Assembly (NCBI GenBank): GCA_963724285.1
Contig: CAVRUD010000011.1
Span: 186,001 to 250,000 of the forward strand
Length of the DNA stretch: 64,000 nucleotides
Reading direction: 5' to 3'
Source: CAVRUD01 sp963724285
GTDB taxonomy: Bacteria; Chloroflexota; Chloroflexia; Thermomicrobiales; UBA6265
In this document: in pieces, positions 17,049 through 25,844 of the stretch
How the letters are laid out: each line of letters opens with the position of its first letter
Position numbering within the stretch: the stretch's first letter is position 1
Translations under genes and position numbers: made by a program
The notes under the pieces: model-generated
What the model was told of the DNA's origin: nothing
The model's input: only the letters and a program-made list of their open reading frames with translations
Database searches by the model: none

Positions 17049-18059
17049 ATGGCACGACAGACGACAGCCGAGATGGACGGGGCGCGAACGGCGGGGGCCG
17101 TGGCGGCGTCGTCGCGGATTGACCTGGGGCCGCTGGTGGAAGTCCGCCGGAGTTCGCGGCGGTGGAAGGCGATCAAGCAGAGCTGGCAGCTCTACGTCAT
17201 GCTGTTCTTGCCGCTGCTCTGGTTGGTGATTTTTGCCTACATCCCGATGTTTGGGGCGCAGATCGCCTTCCGGAACTACAGTCCGGCGCTCGGCATCACC
17301 GGGAGCGAGTGGGTCGGTCTGGAGAACTTCCAGCGGTTCTATGAGAGCTTCAACTTTTGGCCCGTACTCAGGCAGACGCTGTCGCTCAGCCTGTACTCCT
17401 TAATCGCGGGGTTTCCGCTACCGATCATCTTCGCGTTGGCGCTCAACTACACGATGCGAGCCGGGTTCCGGCGGTCCGTGCAAATGGTCGCTTACGCCCC
17501 GCACTTCATTTCCACGGTGGTAATGGTCGGCATCATCTTGCAGATGCTGTCCACCATGGGCTTGGTCAACCAGTATCTGGGCAAGCTCGGGATTGACCCG
17601 ATCAATTTCATGGGCGAGCCGTCCTACTTCAACTCGATCTTCGTCTGGTCGGGCATTTGGCAGAACCTGGGCTTCAGCAGCATCATCTATCTCGCCGCCC
17701 TCACCGCGATCGATCCCACCTTGCACGAGGCCGCCGTCATCGACGGGGCCAACAAGCTGCAACGCATCCGCGACATCGATCTGCCGGGCATCATGCCGGT
17801 AGCGGTGATTCTCCTCATCTTGCAGTTGGGCTTTCTCTTGAGCAGCGCGTTCGAGAAGGTCTACCTGATGCAGAACCCCCTCAACCAGCGCAGCTCTGAG
17901 GTGATCGACACCTACGTGCTCAGAGTTAGCATCTTCTCGCAGATGCCGCAGTGGTCCTATGCGGCGGCGATCGGCCTGTTCAAGGCCGTGATCGGGCTCA
18001 TCCTCATTCTTGCCGCCAACCAGATTGCCCGACGCCTGAAAGCGGCGTCGCTGTGGTAG
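17049..18059 (+). CDS. carbohydrate ABC transporter permease (LplB/YteP type)
   Basis: A 336-residue permease. A charged cytoplasmic N-terminus (1-60) precedes six transmembrane helices. The family's early segment LWLVIFAYIPMFGAQIAFRN is present, as is an EAA loop (LHEAAVIDGANKLQRIRDID). It ends with ALGLF-like FKAVIGLILILAANQIARR. It would heterodimerise with the permease encoded 45 bp upstream. The unusual order here is LplC, LplB, then the binding protein. Confidence 0.88.
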   Translation: MARQTTAEMDGARTAGAVAASSRIDLGPLVEVRRSSRRWKAIKQSWQLYVMLFLPLLWLVIFAYIPMFGAQIAFRNYSPALGITGSEWVGLENFQRFYESFNFWPVLRQTLSLSLYSLIAGFPLPIIFALALNYTMRAGFRRSVQMVAYAPHFISTVVMVGIILQMLSTMGLVNQYLGKLGIDPINFMGEPSYFNSIFVWSGIWQNLGFSSIIYLAALTAIDPTLHEAAVIDGANKLQRIRDIDLPGIMPVAVILLILQLGFLLSSAFEKVYLMQNPLNQRSSEVIDTYVLRVSIFSQMPQWSYAAAIGLFKAVIGLILILAANQIARRLKAASLW

Positions 18060-18103
18060 CCAACCTTCAGTGTCGCCTGCCTGAGGCGCAATCAGGTATC
18101 GGT

Positions 18104-18157
18104 TTGGAAGGAGGTGACATCGGGTCATGTTGCCGGGGCGCCACCGTTCGCGGTGGC
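18104..18157 (+). promoter_or_regulatory. strong Shine-Dalgarno plus UUCG-capped hairpin before the binding-protein gene
   Basis: GAAGGAGGTGA (about 18106-18117) matches the full anti-Shine-Dalgarno sequence and precedes a 49-codon frame (ATG 18127 to TGA 18276) that overlaps the binding-protein start. Within it, GCCACCG-TTCG-CGGTGGC (18140-18157) forms a very stable tetraloop hairpin. This could be a translated leader or an mRNA-stability element raising binding-protein output over the permeases. The leader peptide itself looks non-functional. Confidence 0.4.
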
Positions 18158-18259
18158 CGGGATCCAATCCACATCAGGCGGTAGCAGTAGCGGGACACGT
18201 TCGGCCGCATGTCGTTGACGGGGCGTTGCACGCCTCACGCTCAAAGAAGGAGCACGACC

Positions 18260-20107
18260 GTGGTTCAGCAGTCTGACTGGCGAACACTTCTTCAGGAATT
18301 TAACGCGGGGGCTGTCTCCCGCCGCCTCTTTGTGAGCAGCGCGCTGGCGTTGGGAGCTTCGGGTGGAGCGATCGCCAGTGCGCTGGCGCAGGAAGGGTGC
18401 GAGCCATGTGAGGAGGTGCATCGCGTCGCCGCCAAGAGCATGCAGAGCACGCCCGCGGCCGGCGGGCCGATCTATCCGGAGGGATGGATCGGACCGGTGG
18501 CCGAAGCGCAGGGGCCACTGACCGCCGAGAAAGTGACGCTCCGGGTGGTGGTACGAAGCTCTGAGAATGCCGGCGACTGGGCGACGAACTCGTTCACGAC
18601 GTGGCTCGAAGAGCGGACCAATGTCCATATCGAGTTTCAGGAGATCGCCGGTACAGCGGCCGAGCGCCGGGTCGTCATCAACGCGATGATCGCCGGTGGC
18701 GATATGCCGGACATCTTCATGGGGGGCGAGGGGGTCGACTTCACGCCGGCCCAGTTGCTTTTCTACGGCCAGCAGGGCCTGTTCCTCCCCCTCAACGATC
18801 TGATCGATCAGCACGCACCCCGTATGCCAAAGATCCTGGCCGACTACCCAACGGTGGTGGACATCATCACGGCCCCGGACGGCAATATCTACCAGATGCC
18901 GAACGTGAACGATTGCTACCATTGCCAGGGGTCGTGCAAGCTCTGGATTAACAAGGCCTGGCTGGACAAGCTGGGGCTGGCGGTGCCGCAAACGACCGAT
19001 GAGTTCGAGGCGGCGCTGAAGGCGTTCAAGGAGATGGACCCGAACGGCAACGGCCAGGCGGATGAGATCGGACTGGTGAGCGGGGTTGGCGATCAGGTCT
19101 GGACGGGTGTGGTCAGCGCGAACAGTGGCCGCTCAAATGGCTCCTTCGATAACTTCTTCATGGGCTCCTTCCTCTACAACCCGGGTGAGCCGTGGCTGGT
19201 CCTGAACGAGGGCAAGGTCGACGTGACCTTCAACAAGCCAGGCTGGCGTGAGGGGCTGAAGTACCTCAACCGGTTGTATGCTGGCGGGCTGGTCGCGCCG
19301 GAGTCGTTCTCCCAGAACGACGAGGGCTTGAAGCGGATGGGAGACAATCCGGACGCGACCATCGTCGGCGCGGCGCCGGCCGGATGGTGGGGCGTCTTCC
19401 TGACTGTCGACCAAGCGACCGAAGGGGCGCGATGGGAAGAGTACGTCACGGTGCCACCGTTGACGGGACCGGACGGAACCCGGGTAGCGGGATGGAACCA
19501 CTACGGCGCCGCGTCCACGAACGGTCGGTTTGTCGTCACCAGCGCTTGCCAGCATCCCGAGATTGCCGTCGCGTGGGCGGATGCTCAGTACGAGCTGGAG
19601 ACGCTCTTGCGCGGCTACCACGGCGTCCTGGGCGAGCACTGGACGTGGGCCACTGAGGGCGAAATAGGAATCAACGGCAAGCAGGGCGTTTGGAAGCCGC
19701 TGGTTACCTGGGCCTCGGACGCGATGCGCGGAGCCTGGTGGGATCAGGACGGGCCGGGATATCGCTCGAGTGACTTCCGTCTGGCTGAGGTGGTCGACCC
19801 GGAGCATCCGACCTTCGAGGCGCCGCTCTACCAGAACACGGTCGATAACTACTTCCCCTACGCCCAGGACATCAGCCTCCAGCTACCGCCGCTCTATCTG
19901 ACCGAGGAGCAGGCCGGGCAGGTGGGAGAGCTGGCGACGACGATCAACGGCTACGTGCTGGAATCGCTGGCGGCGTTCACGCTCGGCGACCGGGATCCCA
20001 ACGATGACGGGGCCTGGGAGGAATACATCAGCACGCTCGACTCGATGGGCGTCACGCCGTACCTGGAGTCATGGCAGGCGGCGTACGACGCGAAGGGTGG
20101 CGCGTAG
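18260..20107 (+). CDS. extracellular solute-binding protein (LplA-like)
   Basis: A 615-residue periplasmic or cell-surface sugar-binding protein of the LplA/family-1 class. I choose the GTG at 18260 (after GAAGGAG) over an ATG at 18209. It begins VVQQSDWRTLLQEF and carries a Tat-like signal SRRLFVSSALALGASGG. The mature part starts near ALAQEGCEPC and contains LRVVVRSSENAGDWATNSF, IMPDIFMGG-like GGDMPDIFMGGEG and the conserved end TLDSMGVTPYLESWQAAYD. Four or more cysteines (EGCEPC, DCYHCQGSC) are unusual for the family and could form disulfides or a metal site. It delivers fucosides or related oligosaccharides to the two permeases upstream. Confidence 0.87.
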   Translation: MVQQSDWRTLLQEFNAGAVSRRLFVSSALALGASGGAIASALAQEGCEPCEEVHRVAAKSMQSTPAAGGPIYPEGWIGPVAEAQGPLTAEKVTLRVVVRSSENAGDWATNSFTTWLEERTNVHIEFQEIAGTAAERRVVINAMIAGGDMPDIFMGGEGVDFTPAQLLFYGQQGLFLPLNDLIDQHAPRMPKILADYPTVVDIITAPDGNIYQMPNVNDCYHCQGSCKLWINKAWLDKLGLAVPQTTDEFEAALKAFKEMDPNGNGQADEIGLVSGVGDQVWTGVVSANSGRSNGSFDNFFMGSFLYNPGEPWLVLNEGKVDVTFNKPGWREGLKYLNRLYAGGLVAPESFSQNDEGLKRMGDNPDATIVGAAPAGWWGVFLTVDQATEGARWEEYVTVPPLTGPDGTRVAGWNHYGAASTNGRFVVTSACQHPEIAVAWADAQYELETLLRGYHGVLGEHWTWATEGEIGINGKQGVWKPLVTWASDAMRGAWWDQDGPGYRSSDFRLAEVVDPEHPTFEAPLYQNTVDNYFPYAQDISLQLPPLYLTEEQAGQVGELATTINGYVLESLAAFTLGDRDPNDDGAWEEYISTLDSMGVTPYLESWQAAYDAKGGA

Positions 20108-20121
20108 AAATCCAGCTCTTG

Positions 20122-20147
20122 CCGGGGCGGTGACTTCGCCGCCCCGG
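20122..20147 (+). terminator. hairpin between binding protein and fucosidase genes
   Basis: CCGGGGCGG-TGACTTCG-CCGCCCCGG (9-bp perfect stem) followed by TCCTTATTTCT starts 15 bp after the binding-protein stop. It looks like an intrinsic, possibly partial, terminator that would lower expression of the downstream GH29 gene. Confidence 0.65.
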
Positions 20148-20180
20148 TCCTTATTTCTCGGACTCGAAAGGACGCCATAG

Positions 20181-21443
20181 GTGACGGTGAGGCCGACGGC
20201 AGAGCAGCTCCGGTGGCAGGAGCTGCAGTTCGGCATGTTTTGCCATTTTGGGATCAATACGTTTTTCGGGTTGGAGTGGAGCGATGGTAGCCTCGATCCG
20301 GCGGGGTTCGCGCCGGGGCGGCTGGACGCGCGGCAGTGGGTAGAGACGGCCCGGGCCGCGGGAATGCGCTACCTGATCCTGACCGCCAAGCACCACGACG
20401 GATTCTGTTTGTGGTCGACCGAAACGACGGACTACTCGGTGCGGGCATCGCCCTACAAAGGTGGCGAGGGCGATGTGCTCGGGGAGATGGCGGCGGCCTG
20501 TCGTGAGATGGGCATGCCGTTCGGGCTCTACCTTTCGCCGTGGGATCGGCATGAGCCGAGCTACCCGGATGTCGCCGCGTATGACCGGCTCTACGTTCGG
20601 CAGTTGACCGAGCTCTGCACGCGATATGGGCCGCTGGTCGAGCTTTGGTTCGATGGAGCAGGGTCGGAGGGGCGGACCTACGATTGGGACGCGATCATGG
20701 GGGTGGTGGATCGCTACCAGCCGGAAGCAGCTATTTTCAACATGGGGCGACCGACGATCCGCTGGGTCGGCAATGAGGACGGGCTGGCGGCGGAGTCGAC
20801 GTACTACGCCATGTCCGGGGCGCCGGGATCCGCTTCCTATACCGATGCCTATTTGGCGGCCGGGCCGCGGTACCTACCGCCTGAATGTGATGTGTCGATT
20901 CGGCGGGGCTGGTTTTGGCATCCGGACGAGTGGCTGACGCTGAAGAGCCTGGAGCATTTGCTTGGGATCTACTATCGCTCGGTGGGGCGTGGGGCCAACC
21001 TGCTGCTGAATGTGCTGCCAAACCGGGACGGACTGATCGATGAGGCGGACCGGGTGCGGTTGCTGGAACTGGCAGGGGAGTTGCGGCGGCGGTTTGAAGA
21101 TCCGATTCCAGGCAGGCTTGACCATCGGGATGAAACGATTGTGGTGGATTTTGGTGGGCCGGTCGCCTTTGACCATCTAGTGCTAGCGGAGGATCTGGCG
21201 GACGGGCAGCGGATTGACGGGTATCGGATCGTTGCGGAGCCGGATGGGTGGGAACTCGCACGGGGTACGACGATCGGCAGCCAGACCTTCGTCGTGGTGA
21301 ACGATCAGGACCTCACGGTTGCGAATCGAAATTGGCTCCGCCGGCGGACGGTTGCGGGCCGTGACTGTCCATCTGACAGGACACACCGAATTGCCGGCCT
21401 TGAGATGATCCCGGGACGAGGAAGGGCGACCGTCATCGCATAG
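20181..21443 (+). CDS. alpha-L-fucosidase, GH29 (second copy)
   Basis: A 420-residue GH29 enzyme. The barrel shows FGMFCHFGINTFFGLEWSDG, ILTAKHHDGFCLWSTETTDY, then the nucleophile strand VELWFDGAGSEG and GRGANLLLNVLPNRDGLI. After the barrel a beta-sandwich begins (DETIVVDFGGPVAFDHLVL ... GWELARGTTIGS). The last 50 residues, from about 21290, no longer resemble it, so the C-terminal domain is probably cut by a frameshift or insertion. No signal peptide is seen; it likely hydrolyses imported fucosides. It differs strongly from the fucosidase at 13718-15124, so it is not a recent duplicate. Confidence 0.85.
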   Translation: MTVRPTAEQLRWQELQFGMFCHFGINTFFGLEWSDGSLDPAGFAPGRLDARQWVETARAAGMRYLILTAKHHDGFCLWSTETTDYSVRASPYKGGEGDVLGEMAAACREMGMPFGLYLSPWDRHEPSYPDVAAYDRLYVRQLTELCTRYGPLVELWFDGAGSEGRTYDWDAIMGVVDRYQPEAAIFNMGRPTIRWVGNEDGLAAESTYYAMSGAPGSASYTDAYLAAGPRYLPPECDVSIRRGWFWHPDEWLTLKSLEHLLGIYYRSVGRGANLLLNVLPNRDGLIDEADRVRLLELAGELRRRFEDPIPGRLDHRDETIVVDFGGPVAFDHLVLAEDLADGQRIDGYRIVAEPDGWELARGTTIGSQTFVVVNDQDLTVANRNWLRRRTVAGRDCPSDRTHRIAGLEMIPGRGRATVIA

Positions 21444-21519
21444 CCAGGCTAGCTCTTGGTCTGCCAGGTACTCGTTGCGATAACGGCTGTTCGGCGGCGG
21501 AACTATGTTGGGAGGGGCC

Positions 21520-22070
21520 ATGGGTCGGGTGCGGGCGTGGACTTGGGGGAGTGCGGTTCTGGGATTGCTGGTGGTCTTCGCCGGAACGACTGGGCTTGGT
21601 GGGTCGGACGCCCGCCAGGGGGACGCGATGGCTCGTCCGGAACGCCGGTTGCGTCGATCGGTCGGGAGATTCTGGCGAGTGGGTTGCCACCTGCGGCCCC
21701 GGGGCAGTCGTTGCAGCTTGCCCGATACACCATTCCGGCGGGCGCGACGCTGGCGGTGCATGTCCATCCCGGAATGCAGACGGCCTGGATCGAATCCGGC
21801 GAGTTGACCTACCACGTGCTCAAGGGCGAAGCGCCGATCGGGCGGGCGGCGACGGTGGCAACTCCGGGCGTGACCGAGACGCTCGGGGCGGGTGAATCGA
21901 CCGTTCTGGGGCCTGGGGACTGGGTAGTCGAGGCGCCGGGGACGGTCCATTACGGTGAGAACCTGACCGATGAGCCCGTGATCATCTTCTCGGCGGTGCT
22001 GTTCGAGGTCGACGAGCCGGCGGCAATTCCGGTGAATCCGGAGGGGACGCCGCTGGCGCAGGCGGGGTAG
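21520..22070 (+). CDS. secreted cupin-domain protein (one frameshift)
   Basis: The start at 21520 follows GGGAGGGG and encodes a signal peptide (MGRVRAWTWGSAVLGLLVVF ... up to DARQGDAMA). Around 21640 the frame must shift by one base to continue as IGREILASGLPPAAPGQSLQ and the cupin core: TIPAGATLAVHVHPGMQTAW (metal-type His-x-His), GESTVLGPGDWVVEAPGTVH and ENLTDEPVIIFSAVLFE. Total about 183 codons. Secreted one-domain cupins with this core are common in Chloroflexota and Actinobacteriota; their function is not established. The single indel between two intact halves may be a sequence error. Confidence 0.72.
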
Positions 22071-22240
22071 GAGGGATTCTGGATCGTGCGCGGCGCCTCG
22101 TCTGGCTGAGGCGGACCTCCGCGCTTGCCCGACTGCCGACCCAAGACCGAGATCCAGTCGCTTGGTCACGAGCGCCTGGTGGAGGACGCACGAAGCGTCC
22201 AGAGCCATGGCCTTGCGCAATCACAGTGAGCATTTGTCGG

Positions 22241-23239
22241 TTACGTTGACAGGGCAGGCAGCACGTGCTCGCCAAGGAGACGGATGCCTTCAGCCCCGGA
22301 CATGCCGTGGGGCGTACCGAACTCCACGCGGGTGGCGCCCGCATCGAAGAGGGCGTTGGCCTGCTCGGCGATCTGGGCCGGGGTGCCGCTGAAGGCGAAC
22401 CGGTCGAGAATGTCGTCGGGTACGAGGGCGGCGGCATGGTCGATGTCGCCGTGGAGGACGAGGTCGGCCATACGGGTCAAGGTCTCGGGCCGGATGACGA
22501 CGGTGGGATCGAGGGGGGCGACGACCGGGAGGTAGCGGGCAACTTCGCGCCGGGCAAGGGAGCGGGCCACCTCGCCGTCCTCGGCGCAGACGGTGACGGC
22601 GCCGAATGCGACTCCGGTGCCGGCGGGGGGACGGCCGGCGCGGCGCGCTCCGATGGCGATGCGTTCATGGATGACCGGCACGAGCGAAGGGTTAGTCGAG
22701 CCGCCGACCTTGACTTCGTCGGCGATCTCGCCGGCGAGGGCGAGCATCCGCGGTCCCCAGGAGCCAATCAGGAGGGGGACATCCGGGCGGAGGACTGGGT
22801 ATTCCAACCCGAAGCCGGGGATGAGCCTGTAGACCTCGCCGTCGAACCCGGAACGGTCACCGCGGAGCAAGCGGCGAACGACCTCGGCGGTTTCGCGCAG
22901 CCGTGTGACCGGCCGGTCCAGCTCGGCGCCGACGGCATCGAGCCAGGCGCCTCGGACCAGGCCGAGATAAGCTCGGCCATTCGAGGCGGAATCCAGGGCG
23001 GCGATCTGGCCGGCGATCTCAACTGGATGAAGCATCCCGGGGTTCAGCGCAGCCGGTCCCAGGCGGACGCGGCTCGTTGCGGCGGCGATTGCCAGCAACG
23101 GAGCCAGGGCCGGCTGGAAGCCGAGGTCGGCGTAGACGGACATGCCGTCGAAGCCGAGGTTCTCCGCCAGGGTCGCGAGGGCGGCATGTTCGGCGGCGGG
23201 CTTGTCGCCTTGCAAGGCGATGGAGACGGATCGGGACAT
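22241..23239 (-). CDS. LLM-class flavin/F420-dependent oxidoreductase
   Basis: A 332-residue luciferase-like TIM-barrel protein. The opening SVSIALQGDKPAAEHAALAT, the strand RVRLGPAALNPGMLHPVEIA, LGLVRGAWLDAVG and VPLLIGSWGPRMLALAGEIAD match the Mer-like group, many of which use coenzyme F420. Without structural detail the choice between FMN and F420 is open. It is monocistronic on the minus strand between the cupin and a small membrane protein gene. Confidence 0.83.
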   Translation of the reverse strand: MSRSVSIALQGDKPAAEHAALATLAENLGFDGMSVYADLGFQPALAPLLAIAAATSRVRLGPAALNPGMLHPVEIAGQIAALDSASNGRAYLGLVRGAWLDAVGAELDRPVTRLRETAEVVRRLLRGDRSGFDGEVYRLIPGFGLEYPVLRPDVPLLIGSWGPRMLALAGEIADEVKVGGSTNPSLVPVIHERIAIGARRAGRPPAGTGVAFGAVTVCAEDGEVARSLARREVARYLPVVAPLDPTVVIRPETLTRMADLVLHGDIDHAAALVPDDILDRFAFSGTPAQIAEQANALFDAGATRVEFGTPHGMSGAEGIRLLGEHVLPALST

Positions 23240-23424
23240 GCGGCGGCGCTACCTTCCGTGACGCGAGATCGGTCGAGGCGGTGAATGAGCACACGGGCCG
23301 GACATGGTGGCGGCTGCGCGCCGGGTTGGCAAGGGGCAGCTCGGAGGCAGCCGCTACGGGAGGGTTGTATCGCGGTAGCGGCGGGTGTAGCGTGTTGGGT
23401 ATCCCGGCATCATGAGTGGGTGCC

Positions 23425-23832
23425 ATGCCGCTGAGGCAGGCCCGCCGGAGGCCTCACCGTGAACCAACGCCCTACCATGACATCGAGCAGGCAGCGCCCG
23501 CGTCCGACGACGAGGCCAGCGGCAGCTTTGGTGCCTGGACGCTCGTCTGGACGCTGGTGACGATGAAGATCGTCACGATCGTGATCGTGATCCTGGCGGC
23601 GCGGCAAGCGGAGGCGGGCACGCTCTTCGCTTTGATCACCTGGCACTGGCTGGTTGTCCTGGGTGCGCTCCTGGCGGCGCCGATGATCTTCCGTTACCGG
23701 TTGCGGCGGGTGCGCTCGCGCCGGGATTCCCTGGTGCGAGCGGAATGGATGGTCGAGGGCGACGTTCCTGCCGGTGTGCCGGTTCGGTCAAGCCGTTCGA
23801 GAGTGTCCCCACGGGATGGGCAGGTTCGATGA
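23425..23832 (+). CDS. small two-helix membrane protein
   Basis: About 136 residues, unrecognised. An N-terminal Arg/Pro-rich stretch is followed by two transmembrane helices (AWTLVWTLVTMKIVTIVIVI and ALITWHWLVVLGALLAAPMI) separated by a short loop, then a basic cytoplasmic segment (RYRLRRVRSRRDS). No enzymatic motif. The start is unclear because no good ribosome site precedes ATG 23425 or the codon at 23416. Confidence 0.55.
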   Translation: MPLRQARRRPHREPTPYHDIEQAAPASDDEASGSFGAWTLVWTLVTMKIVTIVIVILAARQAEAGTLFALITWHWLVVLGALLAAPMIFRYRLRRVRSRRDSLVRAEWMVEGDVPAGVPVRSSRSRVSPRDGQVR

Positions 23833-23897
23833 TCTTGGGCCTGGGCGCGGGCAGAGCGCAGTGACTTCGCCCGCCGTCAGGACCGTTGGACCCTGGA

Positions 23898-25247
23898 TTA
23901 CACGGCGGCAGCCGGATCAGGCATCTCGGTCGGCTCGCTCGGAATGTCGGTCATTGAGCGTACCGGTGAGGCCCAAACCCAGGCGGCGGCGGCGAGCATG
24001 CCGAGAATGCCGATCACCAGGGTGGTCTGGACGCCGTACCACTCCCCGATCAGGCCGCCCATCAGGCCACCGATCGGGACCAGGCCGGAGACGATGAATT
24101 TCCATGTGGCATTGACCCGGCCCTGGAGGCGGTCCGGGGTGATGGCCTGGCGGATGGTCACCGTGTTGACGTCGGCGATGAGCAGCACGAGCCACTGAGC
24201 GAATTCGGCGAAGACCACCAGGGGCAGGGCGACCGAGGGCACCAGCACGGCGGCCGGAACGGTCAGGCCGAAGATGCCCACCAACACCCTGGAGCCGACA
24301 ATCGTTTTGCCGACACCGAACCGGCGGGCGGCAGGTCCAGCCAGGACGGCGCCGATGAGGGCGCCCATGCCGCCGGTGGCGAAGACGAGGCCGACCTGGG
24401 CGGCGCTGAGGCCGAGATTCTCGGTCATGTAGAGCACGTAGACGGCCAGGAATCCCCAGCCGAAGAGGGTGGTGGTGGCGCTGCAACCCGCCAGGGCGCG
24501 CAAGAGCGGGTCGGCAACCACGGCCCGGAGCCCTTCGGCGATGGCCGGGATCATCTTCGGGTGATCGACGGTGCGATCGACCGGCGGTTCCTTTGTCTTG
24601 ATCTTGCCGATCAGGACCGCGGACAGCACAAAAGAGACGGCGTCGACCGCAATCGCGGCCGGCGCGGTGATGAGCGCGATCAGGCCGCCGCCGAGGCCGG
24701 GGCCGGCCACCTGGGCGAAGGATGCGCTGGCCTGCAGCTTCCCGTTGCCCTCGAGCAACTCGTCACGGCCGACGAGCGCCGGCAAATACGCTTGATAGGC
24801 GACGTCGAAGAAGACGGTGAAGATGCCGACGCCGAACCCGATGGCGTAGAGCATCGTGATGCTGAGCGTATCCAGGACCCAGAGGACCGGGATCAGGCCG
24901 AGAAGCGCCCCCCGGGCGAGGTCGGCGACGATGAGTACCGGCTTGCGCGGCAAGCGGTCTACCCAGACGCCGACGAACAGCCCGACCAGGAGAGAGGGGG
25001 CGGTGCCAGTCGCGACGAGAAGTCCCATCTGGGCCGGACTGGCGTCGAGCGACAGCGCCGCGATCAGCGGGATGGCGAGGGCCGTGAGCTGGGTACCGAG
25101 TTGCGAGATGGTTTCGGCGCCCCACAGCTTGAGAAAGCCGGAATGGCGCCATAGGCCCGTGGTGGGCCAGGCTGGCCGGCGAACGCGGCCGCGCCGGGTC
25201 GACCGGTCGGATGCCACGGACGGGATGGAATTGGTTTCGACTGACAT
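23898..25247 (-). CDS. MFS transporter (MFS_3 / EntS-like)
   Basis: A 449-residue major-facilitator protein with about twelve transmembrane helices. The N-terminal FLKLWGAETISQLGTQLTAL and the loop VWVDRLPRKPVLIVADLARG are typical of the MFS_3/EntS-like exporter group. Such proteins export siderophores, macrolides or other hydrophobic compounds by proton antiport; the cargo here is unknown. The basic N-terminal extension (about 35 residues) is cytoplasmic. Confidence 0.85.
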   Translation of the reverse strand: MSVETNSIPSVASDRSTRRGRVRRPAWPTTGLWRHSGFLKLWGAETISQLGTQLTALAIPLIAALSLDASPAQMGLLVATGTAPSLLVGLFVGVWVDRLPRKPVLIVADLARGALLGLIPVLWVLDTLSITMLYAIGFGVGIFTVFFDVAYQAYLPALVGRDELLEGNGKLQASASFAQVAGPGLGGGLIALITAPAAIAVDAVSFVLSAVLIGKIKTKEPPVDRTVDHPKMIPAIAEGLRAVVADPLLRALAGCSATTTLFGWGFLAVYVLYMTENLGLSAAQVGLVFATGGMGALIGAVLAGPAARRFGVGKTIVGSRVLVGIFGLTVPAAVLVPSVALPLVVFAEFAQWLVLLIADVNTVTIRQAITPDRLQGRVNATWKFIVSGLVPIGGLMGGLIGEWYGVQTTLVIGILGMLAAAAWVWASPVRSMTDIPSEPTEMPDPAAAV

Positions 25248-25844
25248 GGGATGACCGTCCCCCGGAAAAGTGGGGAGGGGGCGGTGGATGTGGCGCCCGC
25301 CTCCGCTGTCCTGCGCGCCTGCGTATTAGGACAGCGGTGACTTGGCTTCGAGGAGGTATCCCAGCTTCATCGCGTCACGATGACGCGCATCCTGGGTCGT
25401 TTGATGCGACACGGTCTTGCTCCTTGGGCGCATCGAGCGCCGTGCATCAGCATAGGGAACGGATTCCCGTTTGGCAAGCACCATTGCCAGATCGGGTGTG
25501 CTCATGCTTTTGCGCCGGTTGTCGCCTGTCGTCATGGTCGTAGGGGAGGGTCCTGTGCCTCCAACGTCTCCTATGCCCGCAGGGCATAACGAGACACGAT
25601 GCAAGGCGGCACCGTTATCGTCCTGCGGACGATGGGAGGGCACAGGACCCTCCCCTACGACGGTTCCGCGACGGCGACGGCGACGGCGACGGCGGACGGA
25701 AGGGACACCGACGGCACGACGCAAGACGATGAGGCACAGCCTGCCCAGACGACTGAGTTGCCTGTAAGAGATGCCACGGCTAAGATCTGCGGCCAATTCA
25801 GCCGAGATTTGTGGCGATGTGCGTGAGTGAGAGGGCAGCCCGCG
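25248..25844. other. intergenic region with a REPIN and a hexamer repeat
   Basis: No convincing gene in 597 bp. It contains the inverted GTAG doublet at 25540-25658 and a short tandem repeat of GGCGAC (about 25668-25695, roughly five units). A 59-codon minus-strand frame (25329-25505) lacks a ribosome site and was not accepted. Confidence 0.5.
25540..25658. repeat. REPIN, 119 bp
   Basis: Arms 25540-25562 (GTAGGGGAGGGTCCTGTGCC...) and 25635-25658 (its complement, ending CCCTCCCCTAC). The palindrome sequence differs from the CGGACC type elsewhere, yet both arms changed together so that pairing is preserved. Length is identical to the doublets at 13496 and 49432. Confidence 0.7.

Noticed and set aside
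25329..25505. A 59-codon minus-strand frame after the MFS gene
   Set aside because: No ribosome site, no coding bias and no recognisable motif.
25668..25695. Short GGCGAC tandem repeat
   Set aside because: Only about five units next to a REPIN; a simple-sequence tract, not a CRISPR or protein-coding repeat.
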